Below are positions 11,224-21,480 of a stretch of DNA of 64,000 nucleotides, one piece after another. The stretch comes from Diphasiastrum complanatum. Lineage: Eukaryota > Streptophyta > Lycopodiopsida > Lycopodiales > Lycopodiaceae. The notes under the pieces are model-generated. The model did no database searches, was not told the origin of the DNA, and was given only the letters and a program-made list of their open reading frames with translations. The translations under genes were made by a program, and so were the position numbers. The stretch covers positions 12,338,697 through 12,402,696 of the forward strand of contig CM055111.1 in assembly GCA_029204225.1 (NCBI GenBank), written 5' to 3'. Each line of letters opens with the position of its first letter. The first letter of the stretch is position 1.

Positions 11224-12582
11224 CTAGTATTCCCTTGAATCCATTTTTTTTCTTTTTAATAAATCAATAGCGGCAAGTCGACATATATCGACATGTTTTA
11301 AAACAGTATCATCATCCATCATTGCATACTCAGGTAAAAGCTTCATACATTTAATCCAACCATCATAAAGTTCGTTAGTCACACTGTATAGGCACATATG
11401 TTGCAACATAATATGGTTAAGTCCTTTTTCTAGCTATTTTTTAAGGTACATACTTCTAATTATATTGCAGTCCATTGTAAGCACATGATCAAATTTTTTC
11501 GAAATGAACTTTTTGAAACGTTTCAAAGAAGCACAAGAACATGAAGGCAGATTTTTAATTTCAAAATTACAGAAAACATCAAACGGAAAGTACCATTCAC
11601 TTTTGATGGCAGGCATGTAAGACCAAGCGAACACAATATCATGGAAGGACTCATGTATAAGGCCAAAGATCTGTAATAAAATGTGAGTGTAAAAGTGTCT
11701 CACATGAATTGTCTCAAACATTCTATTGTAGTAGCGTAAATATAAAAATATCTTTGCCTTGTCCTTGTGTGTGCTGAGTTGTAGTCGATCCACCGTATTC
11801 CTAGTGAGAGTTCTTCTGTCCAGAACCTTGTTATCCTGCAAGCCAGTTAATCCCTGTAAAAATTCAGTTTTTAAACCGGTAAGTCTTCTTTTGCAGCATT
11901 GCCTTGCCCCTCCTTATCTTTGTATCCTGTAAACCTCTTTCTTTTTTCCATATTCTGTCTAGACACCACTAGGATTCTTTAGGTTGAATTTCCCTGATGT
12001 TTTTCGCATCACCGAGGTTGGCAAGAAGTTTGGCAAAGGGGTTTGTGGCTAAATCTATAGATGCATCAATCAGGTGTTGGCGTATAAAGAGGAAAGTGAG
12101 GTGTGACTTGACCACATCTCTAGCAGGCTTGTGTAGCCAAAGGAAGAACGCATTCATCTAATTTTGCAAGGATGCACCAGGGAAAAACTTACTCAGATTG
12201 TTCATCGCGAACCAAACACCATGATCAAACCAAACAATAGAAGAGTTATTCTTGTGCTTGTCACCACATCTACATTTGAAAAAGAGTCTCTTCCAATTTC
12301 AGATTCTAGCCTGGTGCATATTCATTCTACTGAAATCGGTGTCAAAGTGTCCACAAACTCGAGCCCAGGTTTGCTTAGAAGGGCAACAAGAGGGTTCAAA
12401 AAGGTTCATGCAAATGATTATGTCAAAGGCGACAAGTGTCTCAAGTGAAGTATTCTTGTTTAGAGCGACAAGTCTGCAAATTTCTACTTCTTTATCGGTC
12501 AGATGTGCAAGTATAGTCCAAAGCTCAATGGGTATGAGAGCTAGAAAGTTCATAATGGGTAACCTCCAAAATTTGAAAGCAG
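11224..12582 (-). pseudogene. Unknown gene, downstream part, split by Copia-A
   Basis: Consecutive minus-strand frames read as pieces of one protein: 12577-12302 (LIPIELWTILAHLTDKEVE), 12157-11969 (WLHKPARDVVKSHLTFLF), 11841-11434 (rich in aromatic residues, LKRFKKFISKKFDHVL), and 11409-11224 (ELYDGWIKCMKLLPEYAMM). The first piece joins in frame to sequence at 17803-18000 once the Copia-A element and one target-site copy are removed, giving about 155 uninterrupted codons. Stops or frame changes separate the other pieces, which may be introns or decay. I do not recognise the family; the RLPIMNFLALIPIELW region resembles an F-box-like helix only loosely. Confidence 0.45.
12578..12582. repeat. 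Target-site duplication AGCAG, left copy
   Basis: AGCAG directly precedes the left LTR of Copia-A and is repeated at 17799-17803 directly after the right LTR, as expected for a 5-base integrase stagger. Confidence 0.9.
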
Positions 12583-13236
12583 TGTGAAGGATTTCAGATC
12601 ATTCAAGATCCAATCCATGTCCCAAATCTTTGGTTACAATAAGGAGCAAACCAACAATCCTGCCAATGTAGAAAAATCAGCATCTACATACAAAATGAGA
12701 TGCAAACTCTAAGAGATATTGATCAAACATGAACCAAAACATAAAATATGTTTTTTGTCTGTACAATTACAGTACCCTACTGTATGTCACACGTGTGGAA
12801 CCGAAAATAGCAATAAATGATCATTCTACACATAGAATTGCAAGATACCACCAAGATAGTGCACCAATGAGTAGTAGAACCCAAAGAGAACCATGCATAA
12901 TGATGAAATGAGAGAGAGAAGAGAGAAGATATGTCTCTCCACGAGTTACATCCTTTTATAGAGTTTTCCAACCCTATTTGGCCACTTGGCTTTCCCTCCA
13001 AAATGTAAACCCTACTATCTTTGGGTCTAGATTCAATGTACCCAAAGTTCAAATTTGAATCTCTCTCAAACTCGACTACCAACTTTCTCACATTTTCAAA
13101 AAGTGTTTATTGAATATATTTTAAACTAATATAACTTCAAAAAGATTATCTCTAAGTCTAAAATGAGTTTTGGCCTCTTATTGACAATTTACCAAAATAT
13201 AACTAAACTAGACTAAACTAGTTGAAATCTCTCACA
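12583..13236 (-). repeat. Copia-A 3' LTR
   Basis: In element sense it begins TGTGAGAGATTTCAAC and ends CTGAAATCCTTCACA, i.e. TG..CA ends with a short inverted repeat. A TATA-like CTCTATAAAAGG lies in complement near 12950-12962. It is homologous to 17146-17798, 1-555 and the older copy at 19287-19915. Confidence 0.92.
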
Positions 13237-13246
13237 CTCCCTCTTC
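13237..13246 (-). other. Polypurine tract of Copia-A
   Basis: Read on the minus strand the bases are GAAGAGGGAG, directly 5' of the 3' LTR. This is the plus-strand primer position expected for an LTR element. Confidence 0.85.
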
Positions 13247-13508
13247 AACTAGTTTTGGCATAGTTTTGACAATAGAACTTTGATCCAACTTTAGAATGAT
13301 CTCCATCCTTAGTATAGGTATCTTTTCTAAGGTTCTAAATTATCTCTCATAATTGATATAGAGAATAGTGTCCAAATTGGATGCTTCACTATTTCTTACA
13401 TCAATTTTACACATCAAGATATAACTAGAACATGAAGAACCAAATAGAATGTAAATGAAATGATTCCTCCATGCTTCAAACTTTAAACTCTCTGGAAAAT
13501 TACTGCAA

Positions 13509-13955
13509 TCAAACAATAAATGTGAGTGATGACCATTTGCTTGCTTGTCTCCTCCAACTTTGTCCTTTCTTGATGTCTCCACCATAAAACTCCATGAATG
13601 AGCCTCCATCGCCATCTTGCCACAAGATATCATCAAACCTTGATGACTTGGACATGAATGAGTGACATAATGAACCTCCAATAGCTTCATTTCCATCAGC
13701 AAAACCAGCCAAGAATGCTAGTACAACTGCAACAATAAGATATTGCAAGACAATGTAGCTAGTTTGTCCATATCTTGACAATTTGCACACTTCCACATGA
13801 AATAGCTCAAACATGAGATAGAACAAGTAAAGTAAACTTGAACAACACTTCCTTGCTTCTCCTTTGACCTTAATTGAGTCCTCAATAAGCTGCAAAAATA
13901 GATCCATAACATCTTTGCCAAATAACCTTCCTTTGATACTCTTGACTAGCTCCAA
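13509..13955 (-). CDS. Copia-A second unknown ORF, hydrophobic
   Basis: A 148-codon frame overlaps the end of the protease-ORF-X frame by 74 bases in another phase. It has an amphipathic start (MELVKSIKGRLFGKDV), a cysteine-containing region, and a hydrophobic segment around residues 68-86 (IVLQYLIVAVVLAFLAGF) long enough to span a membrane. I do not recognise it. It could be a separate membrane-associated ORF at the env position, or the frame-shifted continuation of ORF-X. A further frame at 13340-13702 overlaps it, so which phase is translated is unresolved. Confidence 0.35.
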   Translation of the reverse strand: MELVKSIKGRLFGKDVMDLFLQLIEDSIKVKGEARKCCSSLLYLFYLMFELFHVEVCKLSRYGQTSYIVLQYLIVAVVLAFLAGFADGNEAIGGSLCHSFMSKSSRFDDILWQDGDGGSFMEFYGGDIKKGQSWRRQASKWSSLTFIV

Positions 13956-15835
13956 ATTGCCACCTTTCCTTTTGTGTCATTGATGCCCTTTGAGAACCCA
14001 TATCCACTTGCATAGCATCATCTACACAATAAAATTCTCCAAAACATGTGAGTAAGGCAAAATGAGTCGCTTCAACTTGCTTACCTTTCTCTTGGTCATC
14101 AAAGATATCAAAGATATGAATATCTTTAGACCTGAACCTCTGAAAATGCTCCCTCTCAAACATATGATCTAGATCCAACAAGAACTCATCAATGCTTGAT
14201 CTCGAATTTTCACAAAGGTTAGTGAAAACAATGTCACCAATGTCACCATCATAAATCAAAAGATAGATTCCAAACTTTCCATCCAACATGAAGTAGAGTA
14301 GGTGAATACGAGTATCAAACCTAATAAATCCAGCCTTCTTGAGTTCATAACAAGCCTCAATAAACTCAACAATGAGATCTCCCTTGTCTTGAAGAAATTG
14401 CCTCTCGATTTGCTCCATGTAGCCTTCTCCAACCAACCTTTTGCCATCTTGATCATGAGTGATCAATTCACAATCATAGAATCCTTTGAGTTGATGAAGA
14501 GATGTGAGATCCATGCCTTGGATCTTCCCAAGAACCAATCTTTCATTGCTCTTTCCTTCATAAGACTCCCTCTTAATGATTGCATCATAAGAAGTAGAAA
14601 CCTCAAAAACATTAGAAGCCATGAAAAAAATGATTAGTACCTTCAACATAAGAATGATTGAAGTACTCTTTTTTTTCAAACAAGAACTTCTACTCAATGT
14701 TTTAGGTAATGACTCATATGATAATGATTCTTCCTCACTATCATTTACAATGACATCATTCAAAGTACATCCTACTTTGAACTCTTCACATACTTCTCTT
14801 CTTCTTGACTTGTGACTATCTTCCTCACCAAGTCTCTTGATAGAACCATTTGATCTACTCTCTTTATGAAGACATGTGACTCCACTTGCTGGAAAAATGA
14901 CTTTTTTGAAATCATAACAAAAGAATGTAGAAGAACCACCTCCTTCATGCATGCACCTAGCAACATCCTTTTCCATATGATCAAAGAAATCATTAACAAC
15001 AATCTTTTCCAAGGAAGAACCTCCACATCCATTGATGAAGTTAGCTCTTTCCTTACCTTTTGCATGCTTGCACTTGCCATGAAGAACCATTGAAACACCA
15101 TCATTATCCTCAAGACTAGCCAAGTTAGCACAAAGATGAACATCTCCAAGAAGCATATTAGATCTTGACCTAGATCTAGCATAAGGAAGCTTGTTAGACT
15201 TTGCATAAGATCCACCAATCTTATTGATGCTAAAAGGTAACTTTGGAAAGTTGAGACCAATCTCCTTTTCCATTCCATCCTTTTTGTTAGCCATAACAAA
15301 AGCGTCAAGCTTGAAAAATCTACCTTGTTTATTGCCCCTAGCAACCAAGATGTCTTCCTTTGTAATGAAGCAAACATCACCACCAAACTTTACCATGTAT
15401 CCTTTCTCCATCATTTGACCAAAACTTAGCAAATTCTTTGAAAGTGAAGGAATGTAAAGAACACCATCAAGTCTTGCTTTCCTATTAGTAAAGAGACAAA
15501 TAGGAATTGAACCAATACCTTCAATCACACACTCACCACCATTGGCCATGTGAATTGCTTTCTTGGCTCCATCATAAGTGACCAAAGAAGTAAAGAACTT
15601 GTTGTGACTAGTCATGTGTGAGCTAGCTCCACTATCAATCCACCATGAATCTTTGTCACCTTCACTTGATATTGGACTTGAAGAACACATCAAAAGAGAA
15701 TCACCACCAGCTAGACCCTCATCATTAGTAGTAAAGTTGATTTGCTTGCTATCTTCATCTCTTTGCTTCTTCAAACATTCATTAGCAAAATGCCCTTTGA
15801 TTCCACAATAAAAGCATTTTAACTTAGAATTATCT
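13882..15835 (-). CDS. Copia-A zinc knuckle, aspartic protease and unknown ORF-X
   Basis: The frame opens near 15835 with a CCHC knuckle (CFYCGIKGHFANEC), then a retroviral-type aspartic protease starting at WWIDSGASSHMT, whose DSG is the catalytic triad start, and its LDGVLYIPSLSKNLLS flap-side region. After about residue 165 the copia order should give the gag-pre-integrase and integrase domains. They are absent. The remaining roughly 460 residues are unrecognised: acidic and lysine-rich stretches, a hydrophobic segment (ILMLKVLIIFFMASNVFEV, about residue 378-396) and a C-terminal half rich in aromatic and acidic residues (ELKKAGFIRFDTRIHLLYF). The frame is open for 630 codons from 15774. 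The join to gag upstream needs a one-base shift at a run of five A near 15830-15845. Confidence 0.7.
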
Positions 15836-16625
15836 TCTTTTTGCCAAAAGAGAAAGTCTCACCTTGATCTTGCCCTTGAGACCACTTGCCTTTGCCTTTG
15901 CCCTTGAACTTGCCTTTGATGAACATAGCATCCTCTTCATAATGAGATGTCGATGTAGATCCACCTCCTCTTGATTGAAGCCTATACTCCTCATTCACCA
16001 AAATCTCTTGCAAATCCACAATACTTGGCAAAGTCTTTTGAATAGCAAAACTTTGAACAAGATTAGCATGATCATCCAACAAGCCATTAAGTATAACTTG
16101 AACAAGCTCTACATCCTTAATGCTTTCATCAATACATGCTAACTCCTCATTGAATGCCTTAACCCTCAAAACAAAAGCATGAGTACTCTCTTCCTTCTTT
16201 TGCAAACTTTGAAAGATTTGCCTCCTAAGAGTAGGCACTCTTGATGTAGGCTTGGATTCATAAAGCTTCTTCAAAGCTTCCCAAGCCTCCAAAGATGATG
16301 TGCACTTACCAACTTCCTTGAGAAGTTCATTGGTAACATTCATCTTAATTATGTGTAGAGCTTTCTTTGCTCTCTTGTCATACCTCACTTGATCTTGAGG
16401 TTCTTGAGGTCTCTCCTCCACACCTGCAACAATCTCCATCAACTCATTCATCTCCAATAAGGACTCCATCCTCACCTTCCAAGTAGAATAGTTGATTGAG
16501 GTAAGCCTATCATTGCTCTCCAACATAAATCCACCACTTGTAGACATGTTGAAGTGACCTGATCTTCTCTTTCGACCTGTTCCAATGCACAAAGCACTCT
16601 CTTGAATGTCAAAAAATGAACTCAA
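15819..16625 (-). CDS. Copia-A Gag
   Basis: A 268-codon frame with the plant copia Gag layout: an N-terminal DUF4219-like segment (LTSINYSTWKVRMESLLE), a UBN2-type capsid region (KRAKKALHIIKMNV, AWEALKKLYES, LVQVILNGLLDDHANLVQSF) and a basic glycine/lysine tail (KGKFKGKGKGKW). A likely methionine start lies at about 16550 (MSTSGGFMLESND), preferred because it matches the usual Gag beginning. Gag forms the particle that packages element RNA. The frame ends just before the zinc knuckle, which lies in the -1 frame. A close but broken relative lies at 18191-18700. Confidence 0.85.
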   Translation of the reverse strand: MSSFFDIQESALCIGTGRKRRSGHFNMSTSGGFMLESNDRLTSINYSTWKVRMESLLEMNELMEIVAGVEERPQEPQDQVRYDKRAKKALHIIKMNVTNELLKEVGKCTSSLEAWEALKKLYESKPTSRVPTLRRQIFQSLQKKEESTHAFVLRVKAFNEELACIDESIKDVELVQVILNGLLDDHANLVQSFAIQKTLPSIVDLQEILVNEEYRLQSRGGGSTSTSHYEEDAMFIKGKFKGKGKGKWSQGQDQGETFSFGKKKIILS

Positions 16626-17133
16626 GAAGAAATCACAAAGATATGGAACCTCTCAAATCTCTTCGCACTTCTAACTAGAAAATCAACACATACAATAGTG
16701 AAATCTTGATCAACCTTTGATCTATCCTCAATCTAATGATTCTTGCCACTTCCTAAGATTGAAACACACTCAAATGAAGTTCTGTAACCTCACAAACTAG
16801 AGATCCAATCAAAATTAGGGTTTTGACAAAATCACAAAAAATTGAATATCTCAAATTCTACATGCAATTTCTAGAAACTTGGTATATCTTCTTGTAGACT
16901 CCAATGAGACCTTCCTAATGCACCAAAAATCATCTAATTTCAGTAAGCCAAGTGTGAAATCGGAATTGATCAAGTATATAACCCTATATTGAGTTTTGAC
17001 CTAAAAAAGATCAATTCTACACATGCAAAAATGCTGATTTTTGAGTAGAGATCAATCTAGCATGCTCTAGCATTGGTAACTCCTCCAAAATCCTTGCTAA
17101 ATATGGCTGATCCTTTTATAACCTGAAACACAA

Positions 17134-17145
17134 GATCTGATACCA
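17134..17145 (-). other. Primer binding site of Copia-A (Met-tRNA)
   Basis: The plus strand reads GATCTGATACCA immediately left of the right LTR. In element sense this is TGGTATCAGATC, matching the Met-tRNA 3' end over ten bases. Confidence 0.88.
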
Positions 17146-17798
17146 TGTGAAGGATTTCAGATCATTCAAGATCCAATCCATGTCCCAAATCTTTGGTTAC
17201 AATAAGGAGCAAACCAACAATCCTACCAATGTAGAAAAATCAGCATCTACATACAAAATGAGATGAAAACTCTAAGAGATATTTATCAAACATGAATCAA
17301 AACATAAAATATGTTTGTTGTCCGTACAATTACAGTACCCTACTATATTTCACACGTGTGGAACCGAAAATAGCAATAAATGATCATTCTACACATAGAA
17401 TTGCAAGATAACACCAAGAGAGTGCACCAATGAGTAGTAGAATCCAAAGAGAACCATGCATAATGATGAAATGAGAGAGAGAAGAGAGAAGATATGTCTC
17501 TCCACGAGCTACATCCTTTTATAGAGTTTCCAAACCCTATTTGCCCACTTGGCTTTCCCTCCATAATGTAAACCCTACTATTTTGGGACTAGATTCAATG
17601 TACCCAAAGTTCAAATTTGAATCTCTCTCAAACTCGACTACCAAGTCTCCCACACTTTCAGAAAGTGTTTATTGAATATATTTTAAACTAATATAACTTC
17701 AAAAAGTTTATCTCTAAGTCTAAAATGAGTTTTGGCCTCTTATTGACAATTTACCAAAATATGACTAAACTAGACTAAACTAGTTGAAATCTCTCACA
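17146..17798 (-). repeat. Copia-A 5' LTR
   Basis: This is the partner of 12583-13236 with the same ends and length, about 4 percent different by eye. It contains the same TATA-like word (complement near 17512-17524). It is followed by TSD AGCAG at 17799-17803. Confidence 0.92.
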
Positions 17799-18190
17799 AG
17801 CAGTACGTGCAGATTTGAACTCGATAGTACGGCTCGGGACCATGGGAATTTGACAGTTTTTAGCTTGGCATAACTCAAATATAGATTGGTCTCCAATGTC
17901 ACAGATAGCTTGCGAAAAGATTTCAAGTTGAGAAGCACTATCTTCGTCCAACTCATCTAAGAAAACAAGAGGGTGTGGAGAGAGAGGTGTATCAGGTATG
18001 GTAGTCTACAAACAAGGAGTCATTTTCTTTTTCAAGGCAAGCAAAGACTTTTCTTATATTTTGGCTATAATATCTCTCTTCCTCCTCATATTTATCAGCA
18101 AGGCTGGCTAAATCAGCTTCAAAATTTTTCATAGTTCCCAAAGGATCAATACGGGTTTTACCATAATCCACGTAAATTTTTACCCAATGT
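17799..18190 (-). pseudogene. Unknown gene, upstream part, split by Copia-A
   Basis: On the minus strand 18190-18010 encodes a basic/acidic segment (WVKIYVDYGKTRIDPL, SLADKYEEEERYYSQN). A second frame from about 17995 (LDELDEDSASQLEIFSQ) runs open to the Copia-A junction and continues in frame at 12577. The two parts are separated by a shift near 18003. A GT...pyrimidine...TTAG stretch of about 53 bases (18006-17954) could be an intron but would force a different downstream phase. The right edge at 18190 is cut by a second copia insertion. Product unknown. Confidence 0.4.
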
Positions 18191-19915
18191 AAGGTATCCA
18201 AGAGAAAAATGTTAGCATGAGCATCCAACAATCCATTAAGAATAACTTGAACAAGCTCTTTTTCCTTAGTGCTCTCATCAATGCAAGCCAACTTATCATT
18301 CAGTGTTGTCACTCTCAAAATAAAATTATTTGAATTTTCCTATTTCTTTTGCAAGCAAGAAAAGGTTTGCCTTCTTAGAGTGAACACTCTAGAAGTAGAC
18401 TTGGATTCATAAAGCTTCTTCATTGAATCCAGGCATCCTTAGATGAAGTACTCTTACCAACTTCCTTGAGAAGCTCATTGGTAACATTTATCTTTATCAT
18501 GTGTAGAGCCTTCTTGGCCCTCTTGTCATACCTCACTTGATCTTATTGTATTGCTGGTCTCTCCTCCAAACCTACAACAATACCCAAAACATCATTCATC
18601 TCAAGAAGTGATTCCATCCTCACTTTCCACAATGAATAGTTACTTGAGGTAAGCCTATCATTGGCTTCCAACATGACTCCACTTGATGTAGCCATGTAGC
18701 AATGACCTGATCCTCTATTTTAGCCTATTTCAGTATAAAAAGCACTCCTTTGAACAACAACAAGTTTTTTCAAAAGGAAATCACAAAGATATGAAACTAC
18801 TCAAATTCTGTTCTAGCACTTATACCAAGCAAATCAACACATAGAATCATGAAATCTTGATCAACCTATGATATATCCTCAATCTAATGACTTTTGCCAC
18901 TTGCTAATATTAAAACACACTCAAATGAGCAACCTCACTATCTAGAGATCCAATCAAAATTAGGGTTTTGACAAAATCACAAAAAATTTACTATTTCAAA
19001 TCTACATGCAATTGCTAAAAATTTAATATGCAATCTATTAGCCACCACTTAGGCTATTCCAATGATCCAAAAATTGGCCAGATCCAACATGTGAAATGAA
19101 AAATCAGAATGATCAAGATTATAAACCTATAAAGGCTTTTGATCTACAAAAGATCCACACTACAAATACAAAAAACTCGATTTTGGTGTAGAATCCAATC
19201 TAGCATGCTCTAGGATTGATATCTTCTCCAAATAATTAATATATGTGATTGCCTCCTTCATAACCTAAAACACAAGCTCTATACCAGGTGAGAGACTTGG
19301 GATCCATTCAGATCCAAATCTACTATTGATCTTTGGTTACAAAAACAAGCAACTCCACCAATCTTGCCAATGTAGCAAAATTAGCATCTACACAAAAAAA
19401 TGAGATGCAAACTCTAATAGAACTTGATTAAACATGAATCATAACATAGATTACTATTGATTTCTAGACAATTATAACAAGCTACTGTATAAATAACAAT
19501 TATTGATCATTCTACACATAGAATTGCAAGATATTACAAGTATAGTGCATCAATGGATAGTAAAACCCAAGACAACCATGTATAAGCTTGAATGAGATAA
19601 TAGAGAGAGAAAGATTTCTCTTTCCACGAGTTACGTCCTTTTATAACAGGTCCTAAACCTAAGTTGCCACTTGGTTTTCCTCTAAAATGTAAACCCTACT
19701 GTTTTTGGGACTAGTTTCATTGTACCCTACATTCAAATTTGAATCTACTCAAATTCGACTTATAAATTTTTTCACACTTTCCAAAAGTGTTTATTTAAAT
19801 GCTTTTAAACTAATATAACTTTGAAAAGTCAAACTCTAAGTCTAATATGAAATTGGCCTCAAATGCCATATAAACAAATGTAGCAAATATGACTAAACTA
19901 GTTGAATCTTTCACA
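18191..19915 (-). mobile_element. Older truncated Copia-A copy (partial gag, leader, LTR)
   Basis: From right to left on the minus strand: an LTR at 19287-19915 clearly homologous to the Copia-A LTRs but much more diverged; a decayed primer site (CTCTATACCA at 19278-19286); a leader; and a gag with many changes at about 18700-18191 (ELVQVILNGLLDAHANI is still readable). It stops within gag, where the unknown gene resumes. Thus the same gene was hit twice by this family at different times. Confidence 0.8.
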
Positions 19916-20226
19916 CAGTATACAAAGTTACTATCAAACACTATAAGGCATTTAAGGATCTGGTGGATGCGTTAGTCAATGCACCCATACTTTGACCACC
20001 AGATTGTAGCAAACCATTCCATGGTGAATATGTTGAACGTAGCTTGGATATCGACCGATCCAATACCAAATTCGATTGAAGATGAACTCATCCATGTCAG
20101 TCACGCCTTGTCTTACGATGAAAATGCATAACTTACAGATGAGCAGATCCTAAATTATATGGATCCTATGAGGTTTGGAATCCATGATATTCCTGAGAAC
20201 CAGCAATAAAACCGCCTAAATTAGTT
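19916..20226 (+). pseudogene. Fragments of coiled-coil ORF and Gypsy-A protease-RT linker
   Basis: Plus-strand codons at 19918-19980 (YKVTIKHYKAFKDLV) match the minus-strand unknown ORF near 29700-29760. From 20030 to 20215 the plus strand encodes a broken copy of the Gypsy-A linker between protease and RT (IEDELIHVSHALSYDENA, LTDEQILNYMDPMRFG), matching 25439-25200 on the minus strand. Stops interrupt it. Confidence 0.6.
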
Positions 20227-20481
20227 GTGTTGAAGGAAGAAAAAGCTGCAGGACCAATGACGAAGAAGCAAGCAAAGCAACATTACAATATGGTCCTGAA
20301 ATGGGAAAAATCATCGAGAGAACTAGTTCCAAAAGTTATACCACCTTTATTTGATAAAAGTAAAGGAAAGATCAAGGATGATTCAAGTCAAAGTTCTCGC
20401 AAGACATCACCATCAAGGAAGTCGTCACCTTCAAAGAAGACCACATCTTCTAGAAAGTCATCATCTTCGCGAACGATTTGA
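20227..20481 (+). CDS. Short basic Ser/Lys-rich ORF before the gypsy LTR
   Basis: An 84-codon frame starting GPMTKKQAKQHYNMVL and ending in serine-lysine-arginine repeats (RKTSPSRKSSPSKKTTSSRK). It terminates on a TGA that overlaps the first bases of the LTR at 20479. The repeats suggest a disordered nucleic-acid-binding tail, possibly the C-terminus of a gypsy Gag or an accessory protein. It is likely a fragment. Confidence 0.4.
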   Translation: MLKEEKAAGPMTKKQAKQHYNMVLKWEKSSRELVPKVIPPLFDKSKGKIKDDSSQSSRKTSPSRKSSPSKKTTSSRKSSSSRTI

Positions 20482-21480
20482 TGGGGCAAGGGAGATAGAA
20501 GAACGCGAACGGAGCTCTCCCATTCTAATTGGCTGCTAGGTGCAAAAACAGTCTAATAGACAGCTTATGCTAAATGTAATCACAACTTTAAGTGTTCTAA
20601 TTGCCCAACATGATCTTAAAAATTAATTCATACTCTAAAATAAGAGTACAATCCACCGAAGAGATTAGAGATGGTTTGTGTGTGCTGTTACTGAAATCAG
20701 ATTCAATGTGAAGTATAGTACTGAAATACATGGAAGAGCAGTATGATATCGCAAGTTTCTCAGGCATCAAATACGGCCATCGCCTGATCAGAACCTAAGG
20801 AGTCGTAGACGTCCATGTTCTTATTAGAGTGAGTAAACAAGCATGATCAAACGGCAATGAAAGTGCATTCAATCACAACAAGCATTCATCTACGTTGTAC
20901 ATAGATAAAAACATGTTGTTGCTATATTACATTAAAGCACAATACAAATAGCAATTACAACCAAAATTGATGGCGTAATTGGGAGACTCAAATAATGCAT
21001 CTCATGGACGGAGCAACGCGTAATCTGTGCTTGGATGATCTATTTATAGACTTCATCTGTGTATTAATTACATTGAATGTTTGTCACCTAATTCGGAAAG
21101 TCATTGTACTTGGAAGTATATGGCTATTGTGACAATTGTACACAGTATATATACGGTCAATAATTTAGCATCGTTGATGCAGACGAGGACATCGCTGGAA
21201 CGTTCCTCGTTTATTTGAGATGACCTTCGGGATTTTTCTCTCTCTTTACATTTTTCGCAAGAAGCCGGAGGTGCCCTAAAAAGACGATGTCTTAAATACA
21301 GCTTAACGCATGAAAGTAGATGACCTTCAAGAATTTTCTCTCTCTCCTCATTTTTTGCAAAGACCCGAAGGTGCGTTAAAAACAGTTAAGCTTTTGAGCT
21401 ATGCAAGTGTCGCATTTCGGAAAAATGCGAAAAAGTCGAAGCTGTTGAAAACATAGTGTATTTCTGCAGACTATTGAAAA
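20479..21480 (+). repeat. Gypsy LTR, plus orientation (right edge approximate)
   Basis: It starts TGATGGGGCAAGGGAG and is homologous over most of its length to the reverse complement of 33656-34642. Toward its 3' side are iterated phrases like GAAGGTGCCCTAAAAA and ATGACCTTCGGGATTTTTCTCTCTC. The right boundary is placed only roughly, where the similarity to the other copy fades. Confidence 0.65.

Larger units (their letters stand above)
12583..17798 (-). mobile_element. Copia-A, complete gag-protease copia element lacking pol
   Basis: A structurally complete 5.2-kb LTR retrotransposon: LTRs 12583-13236 and 17146-17798, TSD AGCAG on both sides, Met-tRNA primer site at 17134-17145 and polypurine tract at 13237-13246. 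Coding content on the minus strand is gag, a zinc knuckle and an aspartic protease. No integrase, reverse transcriptase or RNase H motif (no LWHxRxGH, no HSDxWGP, no YVDD) is present. Instead the protease frame runs on through about 460 codons of unrecognised protein. By known biology such an element must move with enzymes from an autonomous relative. The LTRs differ at roughly two dozen positions, so insertion is not very recent. It lies inside an unknown minus-strand gene. Confidence 0.9.
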
